Source: JAGVSV01 sp050952845
GTDB taxonomy: Bacteria > Bacillota > Clostridia > Christensenellales > Aristaeellaceae
DNA: 64,000 nt
NCBI GenBank assembly: GCA_050952845.1
Contig: JBMNLP010000001.1
Coordinates: forward strand, 1,364,001-1,428,000
Reading direction: 5' to 3'
The notes under the pieces were generated by a model that made no database searches, was not told the DNA's origin, and saw only the letters and a program-made list of their open reading frames with translations. The position numbers were made by a program, and so were the translations under genes. Shown piece after piece: positions 1 to 8,784 of this stretch (its first letter is position 1; each line of letters begins with the position of its first letter).

Positions 1-363
1 GGCACAGGCTTTGCTGTACGCGCGCACAAGCCCGCCCTTGCCTAATAGCGTGCCACCAAAATACCTAACCACCACTACGCAGACATTGGTCAGCTGTCTC
101 TGTCGCAGCACTTCCATGATAGGCAACCCTGCCGTACCCGAAGGTTCCCCATCGTCCTGATACCGCATAATGCCGGCGTTTGGGCCAATGACATAGGCGA
201 AGCAATGGTGTGATGCACTCGGATGCTCTTCTTTTGTTTGCCTGATGAGGTCAAGCGCCGTCTCTTCGTCGGAAGCAGGATATGCACAGCCAATAAAACG
301 GCTTTTTAAAACGATCAACTCTTCCTTTGCAGGCGCTTTGACGGTGCGAAAGGGGATATCCAT
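1..363 (-). CDS. yigZ: YigZ/IMPACT family protein (partial, C-terminus beyond window)
   Basis: Partial gene leaving the left edge; the first 121 residues are visible. The reading frame shows hallmarks of the YigZ/IMPACT (UPF0029) family: SRFIG near residue 21, SHHCFAY, the DDGEPSGTAG loop, and RYFGGTLLGKGGLVRAY. Family members bind nucleic acid or ribosome-associated factors, but the cellular role in Bacteria is poorly defined. The ATG at 363 overlaps the tyrS stop by one base (TGATG), so it is the last visible gene of the DUF512-der-plsY-tyrS operon and is probably translated by coupling. The family is sure; the function is not. Confidence 0.9.
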   Translation of the reverse strand, partial: MDIPFRTVKAPAKEELIVLKSRFIGCAYPASDEETALDLIRQTKEEHPSASHHCFAYVIGPNAGIMRYQDDGEPSGTAGLPIMEVLRQRQLTNVCVVVVRYFGGTLLGKGGLVRAYSKACA

Positions 364-1592
364 CAGTCAGCAAGGGCGATCCGGCAGTAATTCTTTTTGC
401 CCTTGCGCAGCAAGAGGCCGTCTGTGCCGATATCATCTTCATCCAGCCGATGATCAACATCGGTTGCTTTCGTGTCTGCCACCAAAATAGCGCCCTGCAT
501 GACCATTTTGCGCGCTTCGCTCCTGCTGGTGCATAGCCCGCAATCCGCCAGAATGGTTGTCAGCCGGTTGTCAAGCTGCAGCGCAGCCCTGGTTAAAGTG
601 TAGGTTGGTACATCAGCTGCATTCTCTCCACCGTCAAATAGCGCAGCAGAGGCAACTTGCGCCTTTAGTGCCTCTTCCTCACCATGGACCAGTTTGGTAC
701 ACTCATACGCCAGGATTTTCTTGGCGTTGTTGATGGCACTGCCCTCAAGCCGGCTCAATCGTCTCACCTCGTCCATGGGCAGGAAGGTCAGCATAGACAG
801 GCATTTTGGTACATCCACATCGGCAACATTCCGCCAGTATTGATAAAATTCGTACGGTGTGCACAGCGCCGCATCCAGCCATAGGGCGCCCTTTTCAGTT
901 TTTCCCATTTTCGTGCCTTCATGGTTCAACAACAATGTTAGCGTGCAGGCGTAAGCATCGGCACGCTCCTTCCTTCTGATGAGATCAGCACCAGCTAAGA
1001 TATTGCTCCACTGGTCGTCGCCGCCCATCTGCAGTTTGCAGCCGTAACGCTTGTAGAGCTCAAGAAAATCATAAGCCTGCATCAGCATGTAGTTAAATTC
1101 AAGAAAGGTCAGCCCGCGCTCCAGACGCTGCTTGTAGCATTCGGCTGTCAGCATCCGGTTAACGGAGAAGTGGATGCCGATATCTCGGATAAACTCAACA
1201 TAGTTGGCTTTCAATAGCCAATCAGCGTTGTTGACCATCGTGGACTTACCCTTGCCAAAGTCAAGAAACCTGCCGAACTGCGCCCTGATCCCTTCAATAT
1301 GCTTTTCAATGGTTTCTACCGTCATCATTTTGCGCATATCGGTTTTTCCACTGGGGTCGCCAATCATGGCAGTGCCGCCCCCCATCAACGCAATGGGGTG
1401 ATGCCCGGCTTTCTGCATGTGCACCATAGCCAGAATTGGTATGAAGTGACCGAAATGCAGGCTTGAAGCCGTTGGATCAAACCCGATGTAGAACACCGTC
1501 GGTTCACGCTCCAATTGCTTGTACAGGTCATCCTCGTAGGTAACCTGGGCGATAAAGCCTCGTTCCTTCAGCGTATCCAACACATGAGCCAT
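363..1592 (-). CDS. tyrS: Tyrosyl-tRNA synthetase
   Basis: Charges tRNA-Tyr with tyrosine in the cytoplasm. At 409 residues it has the usual bacterial TyrS length. The class I HIGH motif appears as HFGH at residues 46-49, the KMSKS loop as KMGKT near residue 230, and a C-terminal S4-like RNA-binding segment carries the SRSEARKMV motif. The ATG at 1592 follows GGGGAGG at good spacing. It lies 35 bases behind plsY and overlaps yigZ by one base. No T-box leader is seen in the short gap, so expression should come from the operon promoter near 4930. Identification is firm. Confidence 0.97.
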   Translation of the reverse strand: MAHVLDTLKERGFIAQVTYEDDLYKQLEREPTVFYIGFDPTASSLHFGHFIPILAMVHMQKAGHHPIALMGGGTAMIGDPSGKTDMRKMMTVETIEKHIEGIRAQFGRFLDFGKGKSTMVNNADWLLKANYVEFIRDIGIHFSVNRMLTAECYKQRLERGLTFLEFNYMLMQAYDFLELYKRYGCKLQMGGDDQWSNILAGADLIRRKERADAYACTLTLLLNHEGTKMGKTEKGALWLDAALCTPYEFYQYWRNVADVDVPKCLSMLTFLPMDEVRRLSRLEGSAINNAKKILAYECTKLVHGEEEALKAQVASAALFDGGENAADVPTYTLTRAALQLDNRLTTILADCGLCTSRSEARKMVMQGAILVADTKATDVDHRLDEDDIGTDGLLLRKGKKNYCRIALAD

Positions 1593-1627
1593 AATTACCT
1601 CCCCTGTTTAAGGTTAGATGATTGAAA

Positions 1628-2242
1628 TTAACCGTTCTGTTTTTTCGCCGCGCTCTTGGATAAGTCCAGCTTGTTCTCCGTTCCCTTTAACAGTCGATCA
1701 ATGTTGGAAAGATGCCTGAATACACCCAGCAGCAGCAGGATAAGTGCCCAAGCACCGCCAAACCAGAACGGGTGCCGGCATAGAACGAGCATGGATGTTA
1801 TCGTCAGAAATGTTAGACTGCCAAGAGAGACATAGCGCGTGATGCCGATCACCAGCAGCGCTGTTACGATGCCGAAGAACGATTCAACCGGATACAGGCA
1901 AAGCATAACAGCAATGGAACAAACAATGCCTTTTCCGCCCCTGAATTCCTCAAAAGCAGGCCAGTTGTGGCCGATGACAGCGCCCAAGCCTGCTGCCATT
2001 GCGCCATACCTGCCGGCTATCAACCACCCGGCAAGGACAGCCAGCGCAGCTTTTAAAAAGTCGCCCACAAAGGTCAGCAAACCATATCTGATGCCCAACA
2101 CACGGGTCATGTTGGTAGCACCTGTGCTTTTGCTGCCAAGAGAACGGATGTCTACTTGCTTCTGCCTCGAGAGAACAAGTCCGGTGGAAAAACACCCAAA
2201 GAAGTAGCCGATAATGCCGCTTAAAAACATGGTCAATATCAT
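1628..2242 (-). CDS. plsY: Glycerol-3-phosphate acyltransferase PlsY
   Basis: Integral membrane enzyme that acylates glycerol-3-phosphate using acyl-phosphate, the first step of phospholipid synthesis. The 204-residue protein has about five hydrophobic segments. It carries the three PlsY signatures: GSKSTGATNMTRVLG near residue 36, GHNWPAFEEFRGGKG near residue 90, and the C-terminal HLSNIDRLLKGTENKL. The start ATG at 2242 overlaps the stop of der as ATGA and is preceded by GAGG, pointing to translational coupling. der-plsY adjacency is common in Clostridia. Confidence 0.95.
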   Translation of the reverse strand: MILTMFLSGIIGYFFGCFSTGLVLSRQKQVDIRSLGSKSTGATNMTRVLGIRYGLLTFVGDFLKAALAVLAGWLIAGRYGAMAAGLGAVIGHNWPAFEEFRGGKGIVCSIAVMLCLYPVESFFGIVTALLVIGITRYVSLGSLTFLTITSMLVLCRHPFWFGGAWALILLLLGVFRHLSNIDRLLKGTENKLDLSKSAAKKQNG

Positions 2243-3579
2243 GTATGTTCCTCTTTTCTCTGACGGATAATAAAACGGATGGGCGTTCCCGTCAGATCAA
2301 ACGCTTTGCGCAGCTGATTTTCAAGAAAACGCTCATATGAATAATGCAGGAGATCTTCATCATTAACAAACAACACAAACGTCGGCGGACAGGTGTCCTG
2401 CTGTGTCACGTAGAGGATTTTTAATCGCTTGCCGCCCATCATGGGCGTCTGCAGCGATGCCTGCGCTTCAGCAAACACCTCGTTTACAAGTCCTGTGGTG
2501 ATCCGTCTGCTATATTGCTCATATACATAGTCGATCATATCCCATATGGCATTGACCCGCTGCCCGGTTAGCGCTGATATCATGATAGGAGGTGCATAGC
2601 TGATGAATTTAAGTTTATCAATGACTTCCTTTTGATATTGTTCATAAGTACCTGTGTTCTTTTCCAAGAGATCCCATTTGTTAACCAGCACGATGACCGC
2701 TTTACCTTCGTCTTTGATAAGACCTGCAATTTTTGTGTCCTGCTCGGTTACACCATCCTGCGCGTCTATCATCAGCAGCGCCACGTCACAGCGACGTATG
2801 GCAGCGATGCTGCGGATCACACTGTAGCGCTCAAGGCTTTCATTTTTAATGGATCGTTTTCTGCGGATGCCTGCGGTATCGATGATGTTATACCTGCAGC
2901 CGTTACTGCGCACGTGCATGGTATCCACTGCGTCACGCGTTGTGCCGGGTATATCGCTGACCATCATGCGATCTTGCCCAAGCAGCCGGTTGGTCAGGCT
3001 GCTTTTGCCGACGTTAGGTTTACCAACGATAGCCAGGTTGATTACATAGTCTTCCTGGTGATCGTCCGCTTTATTCGCCGGCAGATGTTTGACGATTTCG
3101 TCCAGCAGGTCACCTAAGCCTAGCATGTTGGTACTGGATATCCCAACCGGGTCGCCCAAGCCAAGCTCATAGTATTCGTAAAGTTGGTCAGCCAGTTCAG
3201 CAGTATCTACTTTGTTTACCACCAGGATGACTGGCTTGTTGGAGCGGCGAAGCAGGTTGGCAATTTCCATATCCTGGTGCATCAGACCTGATCTGGCATC
3301 GGTAAAAAAGCATATGAGGTCGGCAGTTTCAATGGCAATTTCAGCCTGCTGGCGCATCAAGCCCAACATGATGTCATCGCTTTGGGTATCAATGCCGCCG
3401 GTGTCAATCAATGTGAATTCTTTTCCGGTCCACTCGGTGTCGCCGTATATCCTGTCGCGGGTAACACCAGGCGTATCCTTGACGATGGCAATACGCCGGC
3501 CCACAATGGTGTTGAAAAAAGTTGATTTGCCCACATTGGGCCGGCCAACAATCGCGACCAGAGGTTTATGCTTTGGCAA
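2239..3579 (-). CDS. der: Ribosome assembly GTPase Der (EngA)
   Basis: Double-GTPase needed for 50S subunit maturation. Two G domains are visible: P-loops GRPNVGKST near residue 10 and GKPNVGKSS near residue 185, with NKVD and NKWD specificity motifs, followed by a C-terminal KH-like domain. I place the start at a TTG (3579), because AAAGGAG lies 7 bases upstream and homology begins right there (PKHKPLVAIVG). The longer frame to 3624 would overlap the previous gene by 59 bases without a ribosome site. With this start it is 446 residues, normal for Der. It overlaps the DUF512 gene by 14 bases. Confidence 0.95.
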   Translation of the reverse strand: MPKHKPLVAIVGRPNVGKSTFFNTIVGRRIAIVKDTPGVTRDRIYGDTEWTGKEFTLIDTGGIDTQSDDIMLGLMRQQAEIAIETADLICFFTDARSGLMHQDMEIANLLRRSNKPVILVVNKVDTAELADQLYEYYELGLGDPVGISSTNMLGLGDLLDEIVKHLPANKADDHQEDYVINLAIVGKPNVGKSSLTNRLLGQDRMMVSDIPGTTRDAVDTMHVRSNGCRYNIIDTAGIRRKRSIKNESLERYSVIRSIAAIRRCDVALLMIDAQDGVTEQDTKIAGLIKDEGKAVIVLVNKWDLLEKNTGTYEQYQKEVIDKLKFISYAPPIMISALTGQRVNAIWDMIDYVYEQYSRRITTGLVNEVFAEAQASLQTPMMGGKRLKILYVTQQDTCPPTFVLFVNDEDLLHYSYERFLENQLRKAFDLTGTPIRFIIRQRKEEHT

Positions 3580-4897
3580 GGGATCGCTCCTTTTGACGCA
3601 ATAATTCATTGAACAGCGCTTCACCGTCTGCCGGTAGAAAGATAATCTGTTTGCCCAACAAGTTTTGCAGTTGTGCGGGCGTCATGTTATCCAGAAAAGC
3701 TGTCTGGTCACTGTTAAGCGCCGTTTCCGGCAGCAGGATGATATCTTCGCTGATGTTGGCAAGCTGCGCTGCCAGGTCTTGTCCTGTCAGCAGGCCGGAT
3801 ACTGTGACTGTATCACCGAAGAAATGGTTGATAACAGGTTGGACCCGAACAACCAAGCCATCTGGTGCATACTGCCTGATCCATTTGTTCATCCAGGGAG
3901 CGATAGACGTTCCGCATGCAATACAAACGGATCGGGTGCTTGGCGTATGGATAGCCGATGCGACAGGCTGTTCGCGCCAAGATGCAGCTAAGCTATCTTC
4001 AAACTGCCGGATCATGCCAACGCCATTTTCAATTTGCGGATAGTTTTCATATGTTTCATCAGAAGGTAACGGAGCTTCTGCGAGGCATATCAATTCATCC
4101 GCAGGATGGACCAGGTGTTTGCCGCATTGCGTTAGGGCAAGGCGCTGATACCGCCCGCAAATGTCCAGAACGCATTTCGCGCTATCCCGGTCATAGGGAA
4201 GCAGGGGAACCAAGCCGCTCCGATATTTTGTAAGCCCAACAGGTACAAGCGCTATGGACTGTATTGCCGGCATCAATGCCAGCAAATCGTTCAGCGTATG
4301 TTCAAGCACGCTTCCGTCGTTGATGCCACGACAAAGCACAATCTGCGCATGAAAAAAAAGACCTTCTTCCTTCAACAAAAGCAGCCTATCCATCAACTTG
4401 CCTGCCTGGCGGTGCCGAAGCATGGCTATTCGGACAGATGGATCGGTCGCATGAACCGATATATACAGCGGGCTTGCCCGCCGTCTGAGTATTCTGTCAA
4501 ACTCTTCATCGGAGACATTGGTTAGCGTTATATAGTTGCCCATCATCAACGACAACCGCCAGTCGTCATCCTTTAAATACAATGATTTTCGCATGTTGGG
4601 TGGCATTTGATCGACAAAACAGAAGATGCAGTTGTTGGTGCAAACTTTTGGTGAGCCGATCAGGCTGTCACTGAACGCAATGCCAAGAGGCGCATGATCC
4701 GGCTTGATAATGTTGATATCTTTGATGTTGCCATCCGGCTTTCTCAGGCGGATAGCCAGGCGGCTGTTGTATACCAGCGCCTGATAATCAATTTCATCAT
4801 TCAATTGTTCCCGGTTGATGGACAGGATCATATCGCCTGGCTGAATGCCCCGGCGTTCAGCGATGCTGTGTTTTTCAACCTTCAATACGGTTCTCAT
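3566..4897 (-). CDS. DUF512 family radical SAM protein with N-terminal PDZ domain
   Basis: First gene of the operon. Residues 1-65 look like a PDZ-type domain (RGIQPGDMILSINREQL). The radical SAM cluster motif follows as CTNNCIFC (CxxxCxxC), then FVDQMPPNMRKSLYLKDDDW and a C-terminal DUF512 domain. The protein is 443 residues, the usual length. No reaction is established for the family. Conserved linkage with der in Clostridia suggests, but does not prove, a link to ribosome or membrane biogenesis. ATG 4897 follows GGAAGG; a TTG one codon earlier is possible. Confidence 0.9.
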   Translation of the reverse strand: MRTVLKVEKHSIAERRGIQPGDMILSINREQLNDEIDYQALVYNSRLAIRLRKPDGNIKDINIIKPDHAPLGIAFSDSLIGSPKVCTNNCIFCFVDQMPPNMRKSLYLKDDDWRLSLMMGNYITLTNVSDEEFDRILRRRASPLYISVHATDPSVRIAMLRHRQAGKLMDRLLLLKEEGLFFHAQIVLCRGINDGSVLEHTLNDLLALMPAIQSIALVPVGLTKYRSGLVPLLPYDRDSAKCVLDICGRYQRLALTQCGKHLVHPADELICLAEAPLPSDETYENYPQIENGVGMIRQFEDSLAASWREQPVASAIHTPSTRSVCIACGTSIAPWMNKWIRQYAPDGLVVRVQPVINHFFGDTVTVSGLLTGQDLAAQLANISEDIILLPETALNSDQTAFLDNMTPAQLQNLLGKQIIFLPADGEALFNELLRQKERSLAKA

Positions 4898-4919
4898 CAA
4901 GCCCTTCCTTTCCAGAGCA

Positions 4920-4948
4920 ATTATCCTTCATCCATGCATATCTGTCAA
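4920..4948 (-). promoter_or_regulatory. Promoter of the DUF512-der-plsY-tyrS-yigZ operon
   Basis: Reading the minus strand: TTGACA (4948-4943), a 17-base spacer, then GATAAT (4925-4920). Transcription should begin near 4913, giving a leader of about 15 bases before ATG 4897. A near-consensus sigma-A promoter. Confidence 0.85.
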
Positions 4949-5088
4949 GAAAAGCGATTGCCCTCGGTATCGGATCCAACGTGCTAATGCTTCTGCCTAT
5001 GCTGATATGGAGTGATGAGAGGCTGACCGGGTGCTTCTGCGGCTATCATCCCGGCATTTTTGCCATTTTGTCTTTTTCAAATTCTCCA

Positions 5089-5117
5089 TTGACGCAGGCA
5101 CTCCTTCATGCTATATT
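5089..5117 (+). promoter_or_regulatory. Promoter of tRNA-Ser
   Basis: TTGACG (5089-5094), a 17-base spacer, TATATT (5112-5117). It lies 21 bases upstream of the mature tRNA 5' end, as expected for a monocistronic tRNA transcript. Confidence 0.85.
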
Positions 5118-5138
5118 ATGCCTCGTGACCGCGCGTAA

Positions 5139-5229
5139 GGAGAGTTGGCTGAGTGGACGAAGGCGCACGATTGGAAATCGTGTTTACGTTGAAAGCGTAA
5201 CCAGGGTTCGAATCCCTGACTCTCCGCCA
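5139..5229 (+). tRNA. tRNA-Ser (anticodon GGA)
   Basis: Acceptor stem GGAGAGT pairs with ACTCTCC, the discriminator is G, and CCA is encoded at 5227-5229. The anticodon loop holds GGA at 5173-5175. A long variable arm typical of class II serine tRNAs follows the anticodon stem, and the T loop reads GGTTCGAATCC. Flanked by its own promoter and a terminator hairpin. Confidence 0.97.
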
Positions 5230-5242
5230 GAGCACTATGCAG

Positions 5243-5280
5243 CAACAAAACGATCCGAATGGATCGTTTTGTTGTTGGAT
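5243..5280 (+). terminator. Rho-independent terminator behind tRNA-Ser
   Basis: Perfect 14-bp inverted repeat: CAACAAAACGATCC (5243-5256), loop GAAT, GGATCGTTTTGTTG (5261-5274). The run of T lies inside the 3' arm rather than behind it. It starts 14 bases after the tRNA CCA end. Confidence 0.8.
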
Positions 5281-5377
5281 ATGCCACATGGCGCAAACAG
5301 GTTGTGAGGCTGTCCTGATATACCCTGAAGCGCTTGGCTTACCTGGCTTACCTGCATGTATAAAAAGGTTTTGATTG

Positions 5378-5407
5378 TTGACATTAATTACAATATTGTC
5401 TTATACT
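5378..5407 (+). promoter_or_regulatory. Promoter of the AraC-type regulator gene
   Basis: TTGACA (5378-5383) followed, after 18 bases, by TATACT (5402-5407); shifting one base gives TTATAC at 17. Transcription would start near 5414, so the TTG at 5410 cannot be the translation start. Confidence 0.75.
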
Positions 5408-5436
5408 GATTGGCAGTATTTGATGGAGGTTATGGC

Positions 5437-6321
5437 TTGGGTTCAGCAACGTTGTTTGATCCGAAAAAGGATTCTTCTACCTCAGAAGTGCTGGGCATAC
5501 ATGGTGTTCACGAGCCGGATAACATGACGCGGGAAAGTGGCTTATGGATATCCGCTGCCGGCACATACATGCTATCGAAAGGCACCTATGCCGGTGCATC
5601 CCTGGGAGACTGGCTCTGGTTATTGGCACAGGATAGCGGTTTTTCCATCATCAGCCATGCATGCTGCATACAGGTGAACGAAACCGAATCGTGCATCGTA
5701 CCGCCTGGCACAAAAGGGTTGACGTTGGTGACAGAACAGGACGCAAGGGTGCTGTGGATGACAGTTTCAGGTCGGCTTGCGGAAGAATTCATGAAGAAAC
5801 TCGGCGCTTTTTCGCATCAACCAGTCAAACAGGGTACGCTGCCGGCACAGTTCAGGCTGGCTGGACACATTGTGCAGGCTGCTGTGCGTTTGTCAGCCGG
5901 TGCTGAAGCTGCATCAGCGCACCTACAGCACCTATTGTGGGCGATGCTGGCTGCTCACAACGGCCAACCTGTTGCAAAGGATATTGTGCTGTCGCGTGAA
6001 ATCGCCAAAGTGCTCGACACCATGAGAAAAAATCAGTACCGCGATAGCTTGACGCTGAGCGACATGGCTGCCATAAGCAAAATGTCGGTCGACACATTCA
6101 GAAAGCGCTTTACCACCGAAGTAGGCATGTCGCCGCAGAGTTATCAAACGTTTTGTAAAATGGAACGTGCCAAATCTCTATTGAAAAAGGGCATGTCGGT
6201 CAAGCAGACAGGTGTTGAGGTTGGCATGAACGATCCTTACCATTTTTCCAAGACATTTAAGAACATTGTAGGTATCAACCCTTCGGTATACAAAAGAACT
6301 GCGCAGGAACGACCACGATGA
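5437..6321 (+). CDS. AraC family transcriptional regulator
   Basis: About 294 residues. The C-terminal 100 residues form the double helix-turn-helix AraC/XylS domain (LTLSDMAAISKMSVDTFRK, then GVEVGMNDPYHFSKTFKNIVG). The N-terminal 190 residues resemble a cupin-like ligand-binding half but match no ligand class I can name. The start is taken at TTG 5437 because GGAGG (5424-5428) is well spaced and an upstream TTG at 5410 precedes the predicted transcript start. The stop overlaps mrnC as ATGA, so it is co-transcribed with the RNA-processing genes, a place usually held by cysS in Clostridia. Target genes are unknown. Confidence 0.9.
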   Translation: MGSATLFDPKKDSSTSEVLGIHGVHEPDNMTRESGLWISAAGTYMLSKGTYAGASLGDWLWLLAQDSGFSIISHACCIQVNETESCIVPPGTKGLTLVTEQDARVLWMTVSGRLAEEFMKKLGAFSHQPVKQGTLPAQFRLAGHIVQAAVRLSAGAEAASAHLQHLLWAMLAAHNGQPVAKDIVLSREIAKVLDTMRKNQYRDSLTLSDMAAISKMSVDTFRKRFTTEVGMSPQSYQTFCKMERAKSLLKKGMSVKQTGVEVGMNDPYHFSKTFKNIVGINPSVYKRTAQERPR

Positions 6322-6710
6322 GCCAAAATGACCGTTTAACAGAAGTAACGCCCTTGCAGTTTGCCTACATCGGAGATTCGGTGTACGATCTGCTGGTGAG
6401 GTCGGAACTGTTACACAAGGGCGAAAAATTACATCGGATGCATCATCAAGCCATATCAATTGTCAATGCAGCTGCGCAATCACGGACATTGGAGCTACTG
6501 CGCCCGCACTTGACTGAAGAAGAAGCCGATATGGTTCGAAAGGGCAGAAACGCGCATTCAAAGCATCAAGCGCCAAAGTCAGCTTCCTGTGCTGAATACA
6601 GTGCAGCCACAGGCCTGGAAGCGCTGTTCGGTTATCTGTATCTGAAAGGCAGCCTTGAACGGCTGATAGAGCTGTTCGAGTTGAGCATGGCAGGTATCCC
6701 TGCAGAGTAA
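6318..6710 (+). CDS. mrnC: Mini-ribonuclease 3
   Basis: 130-residue RNase III-like protein without a double-stranded RNA-binding domain. It matures 23S rRNA ends in Bacillota. The catalytic helix region reads FAYIGDSVYDLLVRSEL (family aspartate in GDSVYDL), and the second half has RKGRNAHSKHQAPKSAS and the LEALFGYLYLKG acidic motif. ATG 6318 overlaps the AraC stop. The mrnC-rlmB-sigH order is typical of Clostridia, which supports the call. Confidence 0.95.
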   Translation: MSQNDRLTEVTPLQFAYIGDSVYDLLVRSELLHKGEKLHRMHHQAISIVNAAAQSRTLELLRPHLTEEEADMVRKGRNAHSKHQAPKSASCAEYSAATGLEALFGYLYLKGSLERLIELFELSMAGIPAE

Positions 6711-6771
6711 GTGTACCTGAATGCATAGATATCAGATAAGCATTCCAGCCCATCTATAAAGGGGAAGAGTT

Positions 6772-7794
6772 ATGGCATATACAAACAAAAACATAAACAG
6801 AAGACCTGGAACAAGCAAGCCTGGCAGAAGAAAACAGGAGCTGGGAAAAGGCAACCGCCATGAAGGCAAGGGAGCACCCGCCAGACGCGGTACTCGGGGG
6901 GAGCGTCCTGACTTTAGGCGCGGGCAAGCTTCTGGTTTCAAACCTCAAAAGCGCACCACCCCAGACAGGGACGTCATGACGAAAGAAACGAATGCTGCAG
7001 TTGTGTCTTTCGAAGAACAACAAGCCGCATATTATTTTCCGTCCGAAGCTCAAACCAATTTGCTTTTCGGAAGAAACCCCATCAGGGAAGCCATAAAAGC
7101 CAATCGCGACATAGAGAAACTGCTGGTCGCCAATGGAGACCTGTCCGGTTCCGCGCGTGAAATTGTTTCCCTTGCCAAAAATGCCGGTATCATCATACAG
7201 AACGTCGACAAGGTGCAGCTTGACCGATTAGCTCCCAACCATCAGGGGCTGATTGCGTTTGTTTCAGCCTATGCATATGCGCAGGTTGATGACATGTTTG
7301 CAGAAGCGGAAGAGAGGGAAGAGCAGCCTTTCCTGGTTATACTGGACAAGGTGACAGACCCGCAGAACCTTGGCGCCATCATTCGATCGGCTGCGTGTTT
7401 TGGGGTGCATGGTGTCATCGTACAACTGCATAGAGCTGTTGGTTTGACACCGGCCGCTGTAAAAGCATCTGCAGGCGCAGTGGAGCATGTTAAGGTTGCA
7501 CGGGTAACTAACATCAATCAAACCATTCAAGACTTAAAAAAAAGAAATGTTTGGATATACGGAGCCGATACTTCCGGTGGCGATATCGGGCAGGTGCGTT
7601 TTGATGGAGCGTGTGCCCTGGTGATCGGGAGTGAGGGGGAAGGGATCAGCAAGCTGACGAGGAGGTACTGCGATGTGCTGGTGTCTATTCCCATGACAGG
7701 GCGTATGGATTCTCTGAATGCATCGGTTGCAGCAGGCATCCTGATGCACACTGTGTACAGTAAAAGAAAAATGATTGGTGTTGAGGTTACCTGA
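6772..7794 (+). CDS. rlmB: 23S rRNA 2'-O-methyltransferase RlmB (SpoU/TrmH family)
   Basis: 340 residues. A disordered, Arg/Lys/Gly-rich N-terminal tail (about residues 1-95) precedes a substrate-binding domain (LLFGRNPIREAIK) and a SPOUT methyltransferase domain. The knot motifs are visible: LDKVTDPQNLGAIIRSA, then LVIGSEGEGIS and the final SLNASVAAGILMH. It methylates a ribose in 23S rRNA (RlmB-type) or possibly another RNA; the exact nucleotide is inferred. The basic tail is longer than in E. coli RlmB. The ATG follows GGGGAAG. Confidence 0.92.
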   Translation: MAYTNKNINRRPGTSKPGRRKQELGKGNRHEGKGAPARRGTRGERPDFRRGQASGFKPQKRTTPDRDVMTKETNAAVVSFEEQQAAYYFPSEAQTNLLFGRNPIREAIKANRDIEKLLVANGDLSGSAREIVSLAKNAGIIIQNVDKVQLDRLAPNHQGLIAFVSAYAYAQVDDMFAEAEEREEQPFLVILDKVTDPQNLGAIIRSAACFGVHGVIVQLHRAVGLTPAAVKASAGAVEHVKVARVTNINQTIQDLKKRNVWIYGADTSGGDIGQVRFDGACALVIGSEGEGISKLTRRYCDVLVSIPMTGRMDSLNASVAAGILMHTVYSKRKMIGVEVT

Positions 7795-7798
7795 GAAG

Positions 7799-8449
7799 AT
7801 GGACGGAGCATACCTTCACGAATCGGACAGCGACATGGCAGAGTTTGTTGCTCGATCGGATGAAGAAGTCGTTGCGCTCGCGCAGGACGGCAACAAACAG
7901 GCGCTGTATTACCTGCTTGAAAAGCATAAATCGGTGGTGCGCATCAAAGCGCGTAGCTATTTCTTGATCGGCGCTGATCATGAGGACATTGTACAAGAAG
8001 GGATGATTGGCTTATTCAAGGCCATCAGAGACTACAGGTCCGACCGCCAGGCATCTTTTCGTGTTTTTTCCGAGCTATGCATCAAGCGACAGATTTTATC
8101 AGCCATCAAATCAGCAACACGGCTGAAACATACGCCGCTGAACAGCTATGTTTCACTGAACAAACCCATATACGACAATGAAAACGACCGAACACTGTTG
8201 GATGTTATTGAAGGAAAGGTGACAAGCCCGGAAGAGCTTTATATTAGCCAGGAAGAATCAAGTCGAATCCAAACCGTGTTGGACGATATGCTGTCGCCGT
8301 TTGAGCGCCAAGTGTTGACCATATTCCTGGACGGGAAAAGTTATGAAGAGATTGCCCAGGCACTGGGAAGGCATACCAAAGCCGTCGACAATGCATTGCA
8401 GCGCATCAAAAAAAAGGTGCAACGATATATGGAAAGCAATGAAAGTTAG
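7799..8449 (+). CDS. sigH: RNA polymerase sigma-H factor
   Basis: 216 residues, matching sigma-H (Spo0H) of endospore formers. Sigma region 2 is seen in GADHEDIVQEGMIGLFKAIRD and the recognition helix of region 4 in SYEEIAQALGRHTKAVDNALQRIKKKV. The position after rlmB is the conserved clostridial location. I use ATG 7799, five bases after the rlmB stop, since the longer TTG start at 7775 lies inside rlmB. It would direct early stationary-phase or sporulation genes. Whether this organism sporulates cannot be judged from the window. Confidence 0.93.
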   Translation: MDGAYLHESDSDMAEFVARSDEEVVALAQDGNKQALYYLLEKHKSVVRIKARSYFLIGADHEDIVQEGMIGLFKAIRDYRSDRQASFRVFSELCIKRQILSAIKSATRLKHTPLNSYVSLNKPIYDNENDRTLLDVIEGKVTSPEELYISQEESSRIQTVLDDMLSPFERQVLTIFLDGKSYEEIAQALGRHTKAVDNALQRIKKKVQRYMESNES

Positions 8450-8557
8450 TGGCAGGCGCTGGGCAAAATAGGAACAAATTTACTATGCAAGGTGAATCAT
8501 TTCTCATCATTGTTCAAAAAGGCCTCAAAACCGCCTCAAAAGCAACAGAAAACCATG

Positions 8558-8586
8558 TTGACAAACGAAAACCTATTCGTTAGAAT
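8558..8586 (+). promoter_or_regulatory. Promoter of tRNA-Gly (and possibly tuf)
   Basis: TTGACA (8558-8563), a 17-base spacer, TAGAAT (8581-8586). Strong promoter with a start near 8593, ten bases ahead of the tRNA. No separate promoter or terminator is obvious between the tRNA and tuf, so read-through into tuf is likely. Confidence 0.88.
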
Positions 8587-8602
8587 ACCCGTTGAACGCT
8601 CT

Positions 8603-8676
8603 GCGGGTGTAGCTCAATGGCAGAGCCCCAGCTTCCCAAGCTGGCCACGTGGGTTCGATTCCCATCACCCGCTCCA
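8603..8676 (+). tRNA. tRNA-Gly (anticodon CCC)
   Basis: Acceptor stem GCGGGTG pairs with CACCCGC, the discriminator is T, and CCA is encoded (8674-8676). The anticodon stem CCAGC/GCTGG encloses TTCCCAA, giving anticodon CCC at 8635-8637. The T arm contains GGTTCGATTCC. Confidence 0.96.
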
Positions 8677-8784
8677 CTCGTCCTTTGCGGTTTACCGCAT
8701 GGGCAGTAAACACAGGCATGTGTGCCGGCTTTTGCTGGCTGTCTGTCAGGAAAAAAACCGTCAACATGGGGAGGAGATTCACAA

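Noticed and set aside
5410..5436. Upstream TTG start for the AraC gene
   Set aside because: The predicted transcript begins after it and it has no ribosome site, whereas TTG 5437 has GGAGG.
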